This document shows positions 33,935-44,407 of a stretch of 64,000 nucleotides of DNA, in pieces. Under the pieces are notes generated by a model. The model worked only from the letters and a program-made list of their open reading frames with translations, ran no database searches and was not told where the DNA came from. A program made the position numbers and the translations under genes. Origin of the DNA: Coprinellus micaceus (Eukaryota; Basidiomycota; Agaricomycetes; Agaricales; Psathyrellaceae); contig OX596343.1 in assembly GCA_951394405.1 (NCBI GenBank), forward strand, positions 682,001-746,000. The letters run 5' to 3'. Within the stretch, counting starts at the first letter, position 1; each line of letters opens with the position of its first letter.

Positions 33935-35493
33935 ATGCCCTACCGTGTCGAATACGCTTCCTCTGGAAGAGCCGGCTGCAAGGGTTAGTTGTGTATTCTC
34001 AATAGATGATAAAAAGCGTACTGACCTCTGTTATAGGCCCTAAACCATGTGCAGGCATGTACAGTGGTTGATGTGTTCGTTTATCGAGTCTCACGTTCTT
34101 TTCACCATGTAGGAACCACTATTGCGAAGGGTGAGCTCCGCATGGGCACCTTGGTTGAAATCCAAGGGAAGCAATCTTTGTAAGTGGCTCAAGGTCGCGT
34201 CGAGAGGGCCGCTGACGGTGCACTGCGTTCATTAACAGCCAATGGCGGCATTGGGGCTGCGTGACGCCCAAGATCGTTGGGAACATGAAGACTGCCCACC
34301 CTGAGCCTACTGACGTGGACGGCTTCGAGGACCTCCGCGAGGAGGACCAGGCCAAGGTCATCAAGACGTGGCAGGAGGGTCATGTTGACCCTGAAGATGT
34401 CCCTGAGTCTGCTAAGAAGGAGGAGGTTGAAGGAGAGGAGAAGCCGAAGAAAAAGGCGGCTCCCAAGAAGAAGAAGGACGAGGAGGCTGGTGCTGACGCT
34501 GAGGAGAAGCCCAAGAAGTCTCGGGCGAAGGCTAAGGTAGGCTTTATCGCTCTTTTTGCTAGTACCGTCGCTCATCCCCTATCCAGAAGCCCGACGCGGA
34601 AGGGGATGAGGCAGAGCCCTCTGAGAAACCCAAGAAGCCACCTGTCAGGAGCAGGGCAAAGGTGAACATTGAGCCCTTTCGTCCGCATATATTTGAGCTA
34701 AACCGGAACATCGTTACAGAAGGCAGCTGAGCCTGAAGCTGATGCTGAGGATGCTGAAGAAGAGGAGGAGAAGCCCAAGAAGAAGGCACCCACCAAACCT
34801 CGTGGCAAGAAAGCTGCTGCCCCTGAGGCTGAGGGAGACGAGGCGGGTGCCTCTGAAGTGGAGACGAAGAAGAAGGCCCCTGCTAAAAAGGCCCCTGCAG
34901 CCAAGGAAAAGCCCGCCGACAAGGAGAAGCCCGCTCCCAAGAAGCGCGCTGCTCCGAAGAAAAAGGCTGCGAAGGACGCCGATGAGTCCGGCGAGGACTT
35001 CAGCAAGGAAGTAGATGATGTTAAGGGCTCTGGAAGCGAGGCTGAGGAGGAGGCTGAGGAGAAACCCAAGAAGAAAGCACCCACCAAGAAGCCCGCGTCC
35101 AAGAAGGAGCCTGCTGCTCCAAAGGCGAAGCCCGAGTCCAAGCGCAAGCCTGCGGCGAAGAAGGTACGCATGTAGTCCATGTTTCTATTCACACTGCTGA
35201 CTGTATGCGTGTGGCCAGGCCGCGGTTGAGCCTGAAGATGCAGAGATGGCTGACGCAACGGGTGAAGGGTCGGGTGACGCTGAGGAGACTGGCAAGAAGC
35301 GCAAGGTAAGAATTGTGTCTCGCTGCCCCACTCAACCCATCTCATCGTCTTTTTAATTCAGCGTGCCCCCGCTTCCACAAGCAAGGCAGCTGCATCCAAG
35401 CCTACTTCAAAGCGTGCTAAGCCTGCATCCAAGGCCAAGAAGGCAAAGGATGCTGAACCCATTGCCGAAGAGGCTGAAGACGACGACGAGTAA
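33935..35493 (+). CDS. PARP-type zinc-finger protein with Lys/Glu-rich tail
   Basis: Eight exons: 33935-33983, 34037-34054, 34113-34179, 34239-34536, 34587-34661, 34720-35163, 35219-35305, 35362-35493. They give 389 residues. Residues 1-85 are a zf-PARP finger (YRVEYASSGRAGCKGPKPC, IAKGELRMGT, QWRHWGCVTPKI), the fold that recognises DNA breaks in PARP1 and DNA ligase III. The rest is tandem EEKPKKKAPTK-like text of Lys, Pro, Glu and Ala, ending in acidic residues. There is no PARP catalytic or ligase domain, so it is a stand-alone finger protein, probably nuclear. Exon 2 is 18 nt long and its 3' splice site is GC. From exon 4 on, all introns are phase 0 and follow an AAG or AAA lysine codon. 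Confidence 0.88.
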
Positions 35494-36427
35494 ATTCGTC
35501 AAAGCTTTTGGCTGGCCCTGAGGTCAATTCGAATGGCCTCAGCCCAATGTATTCTTATTATATGCCCCGAACCCTCCAACCTGCCCTGCTCGCAGGGCGT
35601 ACGGGTCACTGAGTGATACCTCGGATATCCTTGTGCTTTTCTTCCTGTCACCGCTGAGTCCCATTGCTTATGAACGAGTTTTCGAACGCTTAGTTTTGCT
35701 TCAATTCGCTGTTGTAGTTTTCTCTAATGGGTCAATCCTCTTTTCCCCCTTCACTCTTTCTGCCAGTCGGTGTAGTTGATGACGTAGACCCCGCCAATCC
35801 CGCCCGCTCTTGATACGGAACCCTAACCCCAATTGGGCCCGCGCAACATCCATTTGGGCGCTGATTTGCTGTTCGGGAACCCGGATGCTGTCCACGCACC
35901 TGAAGCAACCCTGCGGTTGTCGACCCTCTTCTCGTACCCATTTTTGGGGCTGCTGACAGGTGCTCATGCGCACGATAGATGAAATCCCAGGATCCCAGCG
36001 CTGGAGATGTTGAGTGTGATGGCTTATCAGTGAGCCTTACGCTCGGGCTGGGCTATTCCTCTGGACCTTGAAGAGTCGGGGATACCGACATGCGCGATCG
36101 GTCTCTAGGTAGTATGGTGAGCCTCAATTGCGCAGCGCCCTCATCAGCAGCGATTTTCGCGTTTTCGGGGGTCAGAGAAACTGCGCCGGCGTGCATGTCT
36201 GATTATGCCGGGCTATTAATACACGCGATAATTATAGCCAGGGGGTCAACTTCTAGAACAAGTAACGGAGGGGCACACCTGGCCGTGTCTGTGAATATTC
36301 CTCCCGCTTGTCAAACACTTTTGGCTTCTGGATACAGTCCGCAGCACTTTCTCCCCTACCACCCTGTTCCCCTTGACCCGCCTTCGTGCAATTCCTCTCC
36401 TTTCCAACACCACTCCCTTGTCTCACT
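35494..36427. other. Intergenic stretch
   Basis: No gene recognised in about 930 bp upstream of the GH79 gene. Confidence 0.5.
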
Positions 36428-38929
36428 ATGGTCTCGCCAAAATATGGCGTAGGACTGCTATCCCTTGCGGGAGCTGCGCTCGCACAGGTCACCATTTACG
36501 GGCAGACGCCGCTGGCGCAGACGAAGACCGACGGGTCATGGGCAGCGATGACCACGCTAGCAGCCTACAACGACACCTTCCTCACGCCCCCCGCAGCCCC
36601 AAACCCTCCAGTCAACAATAACTTTGCTGTACAGCTCACGAAGGACGCCGCCCAGGTTCAAGGCATATCAATAGCCCACAACGGACCCAGCTTTTACGGA
36701 TTCTCCATCGAAATGTCGGTTATTACTCAAATTTGTGAGTGCCAAGCCTGAGTGTTCTTGGATTCTTTAGCGCCCACCTCCTTTATGAGGACGCGCTCGC
36801 GTTTTCTTGGAAGTGCTTGGCTGACGTCAATCAATGACAGTGGGCAAGAACTCGTCCTACCTCCAGGTGCCCTTCCTCAACTTGATGGCCAATATTAAAG
36901 AAAGAGCCGGCGGTGTCTACGTTCGCCTGGGAGGAAATACGCAGGAGTTTGCCACGATGGTTGAGGAGGGAGACTCTAGGCTTTCGCCGGGACATACCTT
37001 TGGCAAGGAGATTTCTGGGTCGACGCAGACGGTAAGCGCCCACATTTCGCAGCGCCGCCAGCCAACTGACAAGATAGGTTTGTAGACTCTTACTCCCGCT
37101 GTGCTCTATACAAGGGACATGTTCTACATTGCCAATAACATCTCGTCGCTGGTAGGCGTCAAGTGGTTCCTGGGAATTCCATTCAATGATTCGGTCAACT
37201 GGCGAATCGGCATTGCGGAGGAGGGCCAGCAGATTCTGGGTAGCAACCTGATGGGGCTGCAGGCCGCTAACGAACCCGATTTCTATGTGACGTGAGTTTC
37301 CCTTGCTTCCCCAGAACCTAAATACCATTCTAAGCGGGCCCGTCCAAACATAGCTTCGGCCGGCGCGTAGCACCCTACACTCCTACAGACTACAAGCGTG
37401 AAATCGGGGAGCTGATTGACTACATGGGCAAGAGTTCAAAGATCACGAACACGAAAATGCTCATCGGGCCCAGCGTATCTGGCCAGAACGACAATTGGCA
37501 TGCGCAGGATGTCTTCGCAACCGGATTCCTCGACGACTACGCAGACTACCTCGTCGCCATCACCGTTGAACAGTGAGTGGAATCTGTCTATGTTGTATCT
37601 AAAGAACGGGTGTTGACCCAAACACACAGTTACCCAAATAACAATTGTATCGCGATGTACAGTCCTGCGGGAACCCCAGGCGCCATCGTCCCACAGGATG
37701 TACTGCCCGATTATCTGAACCATGGTAAGGTTGCCGAGCTGGCCAGCACCTACGCCGAAGACGCAAACACCGCGGTCCAGCATAATAAACCCTTCATCAT
37801 GTTTGAGATGAACACAGCATCGTGTGGTGGTTTCCCCGGTATTTCTGATACCTTCACATCCACACTGTGGGCGTTGGATTATGGTCTGCAGATGGCTTTC
37901 CAAAACACGACGCATGCCCTCATGCACGTCGGTGGACAGAACGTTTATTATAATGTGAGCTCCCCTTCGTAGTTGAGAGTGCTCCGCTCATCTGTCTTCG
38001 TCTCTTAACCCAGCCCTTCACCGGTATGACCCTCGTTGTTATTGAACCCCGGGCCTTCACTCACGGCATATCTAGCCCCACCCACCAACCAGAGTGCCTA
38101 CAACGAATGGACCATTGGGCCGATATTCTACTCCGCCCTCGTCATCGCCGAGGCACTCGGCAAGTCTAATACCGCCCAGATTGTCGATCGAAATGCCAAC
38201 GAAGGCAGCGCGAATACCCCTGCTTATGCCATCTACGAGAACGGAGTCCTGTCCAAGGCAGCTCTCTTCAACTACATCGACGACGACACGGGGAGCAATG
38301 ACTTGACTGTGTCGCTTACCGTCGACGGAGGCGTTCCTTCGTCCGTCAGCGTCAAGTACGTACCGCGCCTTCCATGGTTTCATGTCCGAACCCTAATCAA
38401 TTATCGTCAACAGGTACCTCCTTGCGCCTTCCGTTAACGAGAAGAGGAACATCACATGGGCTGGACAAGTAATTTATAGTCAATTCCGTTTCCCCGGACC
38501 ACTCGTTCTAAAGCTATATCTTTTTTCTAGACGTTCGGTGAAAAGTTCAAGGTTGACGGGCGCTTGCGTGGCGATCTCAATGTCACCAGCATACCCTGCG
38601 ACGTAACGAACAACATCTGCCGTATCCCAGTACCCTCACCCGGCTTCGCTCTCGTCTTCTTCAGTTCGAGCGACGAGCAACTCACCATTTCCCAAGCTTC
38701 GCAGACTTTTGCGACGACTGCTTACTCAAAGGCGCACAACACCATCAAGTACGACCCAGCAGTGTTGGCGACCTCAAACGGCCATAATGCAGGGTTGCTG
38801 GCGCAGAAGCTGGGAAGTACGAGTCCTGGAGCGTTCAAGAATGGAGCCTCTGCTGGGGTGGTGAGCGTTGCAATGACAGCGGTGGTTCTGGGCTTTGGAG
38901 GGGCAGTTTGGACCGTACTGTCCTCATAA
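36428..38929 (+). CDS. GH79 family beta-glucuronidase, secreted and probably GPI-anchored
   Basis: Nine exons: 36428-36734, 36841-37031, 37086-37291, 37354-37572, 37630-37954, 38014-38023, 38076-38355, 38414-38468, 38531-38929. They give 663 residues. GH79 enzymes release glucuronate or 4-O-methyl-glucuronate from arabinogalactan or related glycans outside the cell. A signal peptide covers residues about 1-20. VRLGGNTQEF, LQAANEPDFY (acid/base Glu in NEP) and TVEHYPNNNC fit the catalytic barrel; FIMFEMNTASCGGFPG probably holds the nucleophile. A beta domain follows. The tail (FKNGASAGVVSVAMTAVVLG) is hydrophobic, as in GPI-anchored proteins. Exon 6 has only 10 nt (encoding PFT plus one base) and is needed to join NVYYN to APPTNQS. 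Confidence 0.88.
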
Positions 38930-39053
38930 TGGTCTCTAGCCAGTTTTCGAGTCGTCGCTTTCTTCGTTAATACCCACACATTGAGGCACTGAGTGCCATC
39001 GTATTGTATCATTAATCGTACCATGCTGTCATTTATTTCGTGTATTACCGTGT

Positions 39054-41495
39054 TCACTCTCTCGGCCCCGCTTGGTTCTGCTATATAATTTTAAGCTTTC
39101 CTGACTCGACGAACGTGATATGGATGCTCACCTTCAAAGGGATGTCCTCCGCAGCGCGGTCTAAGCGAGACCAGAAGCCCCTTTCTACGTTCCTTGGAAC
39201 AGGGCCCGCCTCACTTGACTCCTTCCCAACAGCGGCGCACGCCCTTGCTAATCTCCTCTTGTTCTTCTCCCAGATTGCCTGACCAATAGGCTCATCGGCG
39301 ATTTTCACTTCCGGCTTCGATAATTTCAAAGCGGCTGAGGCAAATGCGTAAGCTCTGTCGTACCTCTCCAGAGACAACGCCATCTCAGCCGCGTTGCCCA
39401 AGTTGAGCACCAGCTCCTTCCTCGCCCCAATCAAGCAACGGTGATATCTCCATTTCGTTGCCTGGTCAAAATCCACGGTTGCTGCTGCGAGTTGGGCTGT
39501 ACTCCAGAATTGGAACAGCGCTTGGTCAGGTCGGTCCTGCTCCGTGAAGAGCTCGTTCCCAAAATCTCTGCGTCGCGCCATTCGGGCGCGAATATACAAT
39601 AGGGACCGTTCAATTTCCTTCGAGGAGACAATCTCCTGGAGTTTCTGCAACCCGCCGGGGTGTCGAACCCCTTCTGGGAGCTCCACCCACTCGCTTATCC
39701 TGTCCAGGACGCCGCGTTCGGCCAGGATTACGAGGAGGCGAAGATGGAGCGTGGGGCCAGTGATAGTAACAGGGTTTACCTGTACAATCTCTTCCATGTT
39801 TTCGTTGCTGTGGTTGATGGCGGGTTTGACGAAGAATGGGAAGTTGAACTCCTTGACTTTGGATAATTCCTGCAAATCTTCCTTGCCGTCGAGCTCTACT
39901 TCCGTTTTCACATTGTCACAGGCGGAATGGCTGATAGGAAGTAGGTTCAGAAGGTCGTTCGTGGTGATGCTGTCGCCGTCCTGAGCTGCGTACGCGACGC
40001 CGGTCATCAGGCGCAAAGTTAGCAGCCTTTGGATGCCTTCTGCACTGTGAGTTTGAACACTAGAAGCTATCGAGCAGATTTATGCGTACCACGATCGTGA
40101 AAAAAACGAGATAGGCTTTCGCCGCTATAAGACATTGGCCAATCATAATCCTCCTCTACTCGCATCAACATCCTTTCAGATCTTTCCTCAGTCGCTGGCA
40201 CTCAGAAGGACTGGACGAGAAGGAGCTCACTGTTTCGTTGCTTCGAGATCTTCATTTTCCAGCTTTACCCAAACATCGATGAGGCGCTGGCACCACTCAG
40301 AGCAGCCAGTCAGCTCCTTGAAGCCCACCATAAGACCATGCCACTTCGCATCCAGCTTTGCCTGGATCCTTTGGTTGTCTACCTCGACCTTCACCCCCGG
40401 GACCATCTCTACCGGAAAATTCAGCATCAGGTTCAGCGCCTTCAGGGATACACTGTTGACTTGAGTGGTGGGGCGCCAAGGACGTCGCTCCTGCATCGCA
40501 CACTGAAGTAGCATGTCGATAATCTCCGGATTTTGTTTTATGATGTGATTAAAGTACTGTTGCTTGGGCGTTGGGTACTGGCCGGCGAGCTCAGCGAGTG
40601 TCCAGACAGCGTTTTCTTGCCACGTCGCGTGCCAAAGGGCGCCACGTTTACGAGAGTCCTCAGTCGATGCCCATGACTGCTCGACGTTTGTTGTTCAGAA
40701 GGGCAGCAGGTGAAGGTCGCACGATTGAAGACGCACTTTCTGGTCAAACAGCATCTGAGCTTGCCAGGCCGTTTCGGGATCACTGGTTTGCTCCATCCAC
40801 GCTTCCGGCCCTGTCAGGATACATTCGCAAAGCTTCTTCAATACTCTAGACGTCTGTTCTGTCGAGATGTATTCGAAGAGGAAACATTCCTGAGCAAGAG
40901 CGCGCAATCCGGACATCCCTTCCTGTTGATAACCCACAAGACGGTCGCTTTCAACAAGCTGTCAGGGAGGGTAAGTAACATCTTTCAAAGCGCCTCTCAG
41001 CATACGACGCACCTCCAGGCAGAAATCCAGGGCATCATGCTCATTGAGATAGGCCTGCACTAGCTGCCGTTTTTCTGCATCATCTCCCAGGGTGATCAAG
41101 GACCATAACGCTCCGAGGGCCCACAAGGAGATTACCAGATGGTCCTTGTCACCTTGTCCGTCTCTTGCGAACTGGAAAAGGGTTCGCACCATCCCACCCC
41201 CGATCGCCGTCTTCTCAAAATCGTCATGGCCCTTCGAGCGAGACTCTCCAAACTGTCTCCGTTGACAGCGACTGTTGAACGCTTTCTGTCGGGATCTCAT
41301 AAGACGACCAGTTTGTTAAAAGCGTAGAAGTCTCACCAGATAGGTTTCAACTATGCTAACGGGCGTGTCTTCGCGGCGAAGGAAGCGACAGAGGTCGGTG
41401 ACCTCGTCTGGAATGTGGGTCATAGCTTCGAAGACTACGTGAGGTGGCGAAGCGAGGAACGGATAGTTGTACCCGTAGTTAAAGGCCGCCGACAT
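39054..41495 (-). CDS. Helical-repeat (armadillo/TPR-like) protein of unknown function, intact copy
   Basis: Exons 41495-41337, 41285-41013, 40958-40737, 40676-40231, 40181-40090, 40039-39132 and 39080-39054 give 708 residues. Without the last splice the frame stops at 39081. No signal peptide or membrane helix. The N-terminal half is helical with armadillo-like text (ISLWALGALWSLITLGDDAEK). The C-terminal third resembles TPR helices (NLGNAAEMALSLERYDRAYA). A damaged paralogue lies at 53851-56124; comparing the two fixed most exon borders. I know no named family for it. Confidence 0.7.
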
Positions 41496-42174
41496 GATTG
41501 GTCGACCGTCAAAAAGGAGAGGGAGAGACAACTATGTTAAAATAATGAACCGCAGACCTTCCACGTGGTCCATGGAGCGTGATGCAGTTTAGGCGCTCGT
41601 TTGACGTGGTCCTAGCGCCCGCTTCTACGACGATCCCCCCGAGCAACTCCAGGCGTTATGCTTCCTCCCCATGGTCTATCCGAGTGCGATGGATGTCCTT
41701 CCAATCCCATACACCTGACAGGTGATTGTTCTGTGTGATAGTAGAAGCTGTTTGAGACCTCACCAGTTCGCTGTTGACGGAATTGGAATGGTACTTTTTG
41801 GCTGTGGTTTGGTATGAGTAGTATGGTCCTGAATAGTGGAGAGGCGCAATGCCCGCGAGGGCTGATGGATGTTTGTCCCTATTTGGTGCGACTCAACAAG
41901 ATGCAGATTTCCGGTCATGGCCATTTCTCGGTAGATTCGACCTAAACAACATTTATTTCGCGCGAAATATACTTAAGTTGAGATTCTCTGGGGAATGGCG
42001 AGCTCTTTTTTCACGAAATCGCGCTTCAAGCACGAGTTTACGATAGGCTCTCCTGCTCAAAGGAAAGAATTTCGAAAAAGGGCCAGGCCATGACCTGTAG
42101 AGTGTTTACATTAGACCATATACAAATTCTGAAGGCAGTCGGCCTCGAACTCGTTGAGAACGGCGCATCTCAAA
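41496..42174. other. Intergenic stretch
   Basis: No gene recognised. AT content rises towards the orphan frame that follows. Confidence 0.45.
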
Positions 42175-42642
42175 ATGGGACGCCAAAACGCGCCTATTTG
42201 CTTAGTCAGCGGGCGCCAACGCGCTCCAGAAAGTGCCTCGCTGGAGACAAATATTGCCTCTGTACAGCTGAGGGCCCGGGAGGTGAAGCGGCAGGAGGAT
42301 CAGAGGCAAGCGGAGGCTGCCATTGCAGAGACGGGAAAGCAGCTTGTCTTGGACGACGCACTGATCGCAAAGCTCAGTAAAGATGAGCTTACCCTCCAGC
42401 TAAACTACCACCGTGACGCCGAGAAGGGAATTCTCGCCTCCATCCCGAAGGATGAACAGGTCCCAGCCAAGTCGAAATTGAAGAATAATGAACTACGAAG
42501 GGTAGCTCTACTTGCCGCAGCTGCGAGGTATAGAGCTCGGCAACAGCCAGTGACTCCCAGCGCGATCCCTCAAACGCCGCAATCTGGTCCTTCGCGATTT
42601 GATACACAATATGAATTTGACTACTACGATAACAACCACTAA
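42175..42642 (+). CDS. Orphan ORF, possibly transposon-related
   Basis: A single-exon frame of 155 codons from ATG 42175. It is strongly charged, with a central helical stretch (DALIAKLSKDELTLQLNYHR, then KLKNNELRRVALLAAAARYR) and a tail ending in Asp, Tyr and Asn residues. The flanks, mainly downstream (42640-42720), are much more AT-rich than neighbouring DNA. Similar short proteins often accompany fungal mobile elements, but I see no transposase motif or terminal repeat here. Function not assigned. Confidence 0.42.
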   Translation: MGRQNAPICLVSGRQRAPESASLETNIASVQLRAREVKRQEDQRQAEAAIAETGKQLVLDDALIAKLSKDELTLQLNYHRDAEKGILASIPKDEQVPAKSKLKNNELRRVALLAAAARYRARQQPVTPSAIPQTPQSGPSRFDTQYEFDYYDNNH

Positions 42643-43030
42643 TAATATTTTACACTCTATACTTCACCCTATACCTACTATAGTTACTTATACCCTTGTA
42701 ATCTAGCATATAACCCCTGGAATGGATCAGTAATGGAGGTACGGTGAGGGGGTAGGCGAATTCGCCACTTTTGTGGTGGCTGTCCGCTTATGTAACGGGT
42801 CGAAACTTGTTGGTGGCATTGCGCCTCTCCATATTCTGAATAGGACCGGAGAGCAAATTCCCATTGAATCCCAAATTCTTGAACGGCCTCACGGGTATGA
42901 CGTCACGGGGTCCGGCGAGGGACCGCCGAACTAGCCCGACAGCGCAAAACTGCGACGTCAGCCTGAACTCTGAAGTCGACTCGCATTCGACGACCAAACC
43001 CAGTCCTTCTCTCGGCTACCTTCCGTAGCT

Positions 43031-44407
43031 ATGTTCCTCGACCTCCCCTCAGAACTCATTCATGAAGTCGTGTCTAATTTGGCCGGGAATACAACAGCCC
43101 TGGTGTCGTGCTCTCTGACATGCAAGGGGCTCTACCTCCTGAGCCACACATATCTCTTCTCCCAGGTTGAACTACACCTGCACACTGTCGTCACCAATCT
43201 AGAGCCGCCTTACCGCAAAGAGGAGCTTTCGAGGGAAGCCAAACTTCTAAAAGTCTTTCAGGAGAAACCAGAATTCATCCCCTTCGTTCACGACATATCC
43301 ATCTACGATCTTTTCGGTGGGGAGGAACTGCTCGCAGTCGACCCCGAACCGAACTCTGGCGTCGTCCAGAACTTATCTGCCAAGAATGGCAGCCCCTTGG
43401 CCGTCCTGAGCAAGCTCACGTCCGCTCGCAGGGTTATGGTATTTGCCTACAACACCAGGAGTTGGTCGCACCTGAACCCAGAAATCCAACGTGCGATTCA
43501 CAAGGCCTTCCGGTTTCCCCAGGTCAAGCGGATCGACATTCACGCCATGTCCTCTTTCCCCATACCTTTACTGGAGTCATGCGCAGACAATTTGAGGCAT
43601 GTCTCCATCAGCACTTTTCCAACTCTCCGTTTGGCCTACCCGAGCGACCTTTCCCCCAGTCGGGGCACGCCGAATACACTGCACCTGACGTCTCTGACTC
43701 TGTCCACGTCGACACCCGACCTTGAGCGGTTTGCGGACTGGATTCCTACATCGCGCATCAAGCTGGATCAGCTTGAGCGGCTGGTGGTCCGTACTTTGGG
43801 GGACAAACATAAAGGAGTACAGCCTCTTGTGTGGAGACCTGTTGGCGAGTGCTCTGCCACAATTAAGGACCTCGACTTCTTTGCTTATCTCCCATGTGAG
43901 GCCTCCCGTGTTCTATCAGTGCCGTACATCTAACTCCTTGCCCACCGCTTAGACGGGCGCACCGTCATTACCTCTCCGAGTCTCATGGCGCTGTACGACA
44001 CCATCGACCTTGGCTGCTTGGCAGCTCTCCAAAGGCTGACCGTTCGATACTGGCTTTCCAATCTCTCGGATACGAACGGCCAGCTCTCGCTTCTCGCCCA
44101 CCTTCTGCGGACTATCCAAGGCGCGGGCATGCTCGAAGAATTGGAGCTCCATTTCGTGATCATTCGCACGCATACTCCCCTCCACCCAAAAGGTTCGAAG
44201 AATTGGGAAGTCCTAGACGCGGTGATATGGGAGATGGCCCCTCCTAGGCTTTGCAAGATTACCGTGCAGTTCGATGGCATACCCGATCAGGCGCGCCATG
44301 AAGCTGTGGGGATGGTAGGGGACGGGTTATCCAGGATTGGATCTCGCCATTTGTTGGACATCCAGTCCTTGTGCTCCTCGAGACGTTTCATCCCGTTTTC
44401 ACGTTGA
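43031..44407 (+). CDS. F-box protein 1
   Basis: Exons 43031-43895 and 43953-44407 give 439 residues. An F-box starts at residue 3 (LPSELIHEVVSNLAG, then LVSCSLTCKGLYLLSHTYLF). The rest is a leucine-rich-like array without clear motifs. F-box proteins recruit substrates to SCF ubiquitin ligases; the large basidiomycete families mostly lack known targets. It is related to F-box protein 2 downstream: both share YN-RSW, IDIHAMSSFP / VEVHAMSDFP and LLE(S/G)C. The last residues (RRFIPFSR) follow an open frame without further splice evidence. Confidence 0.82.
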
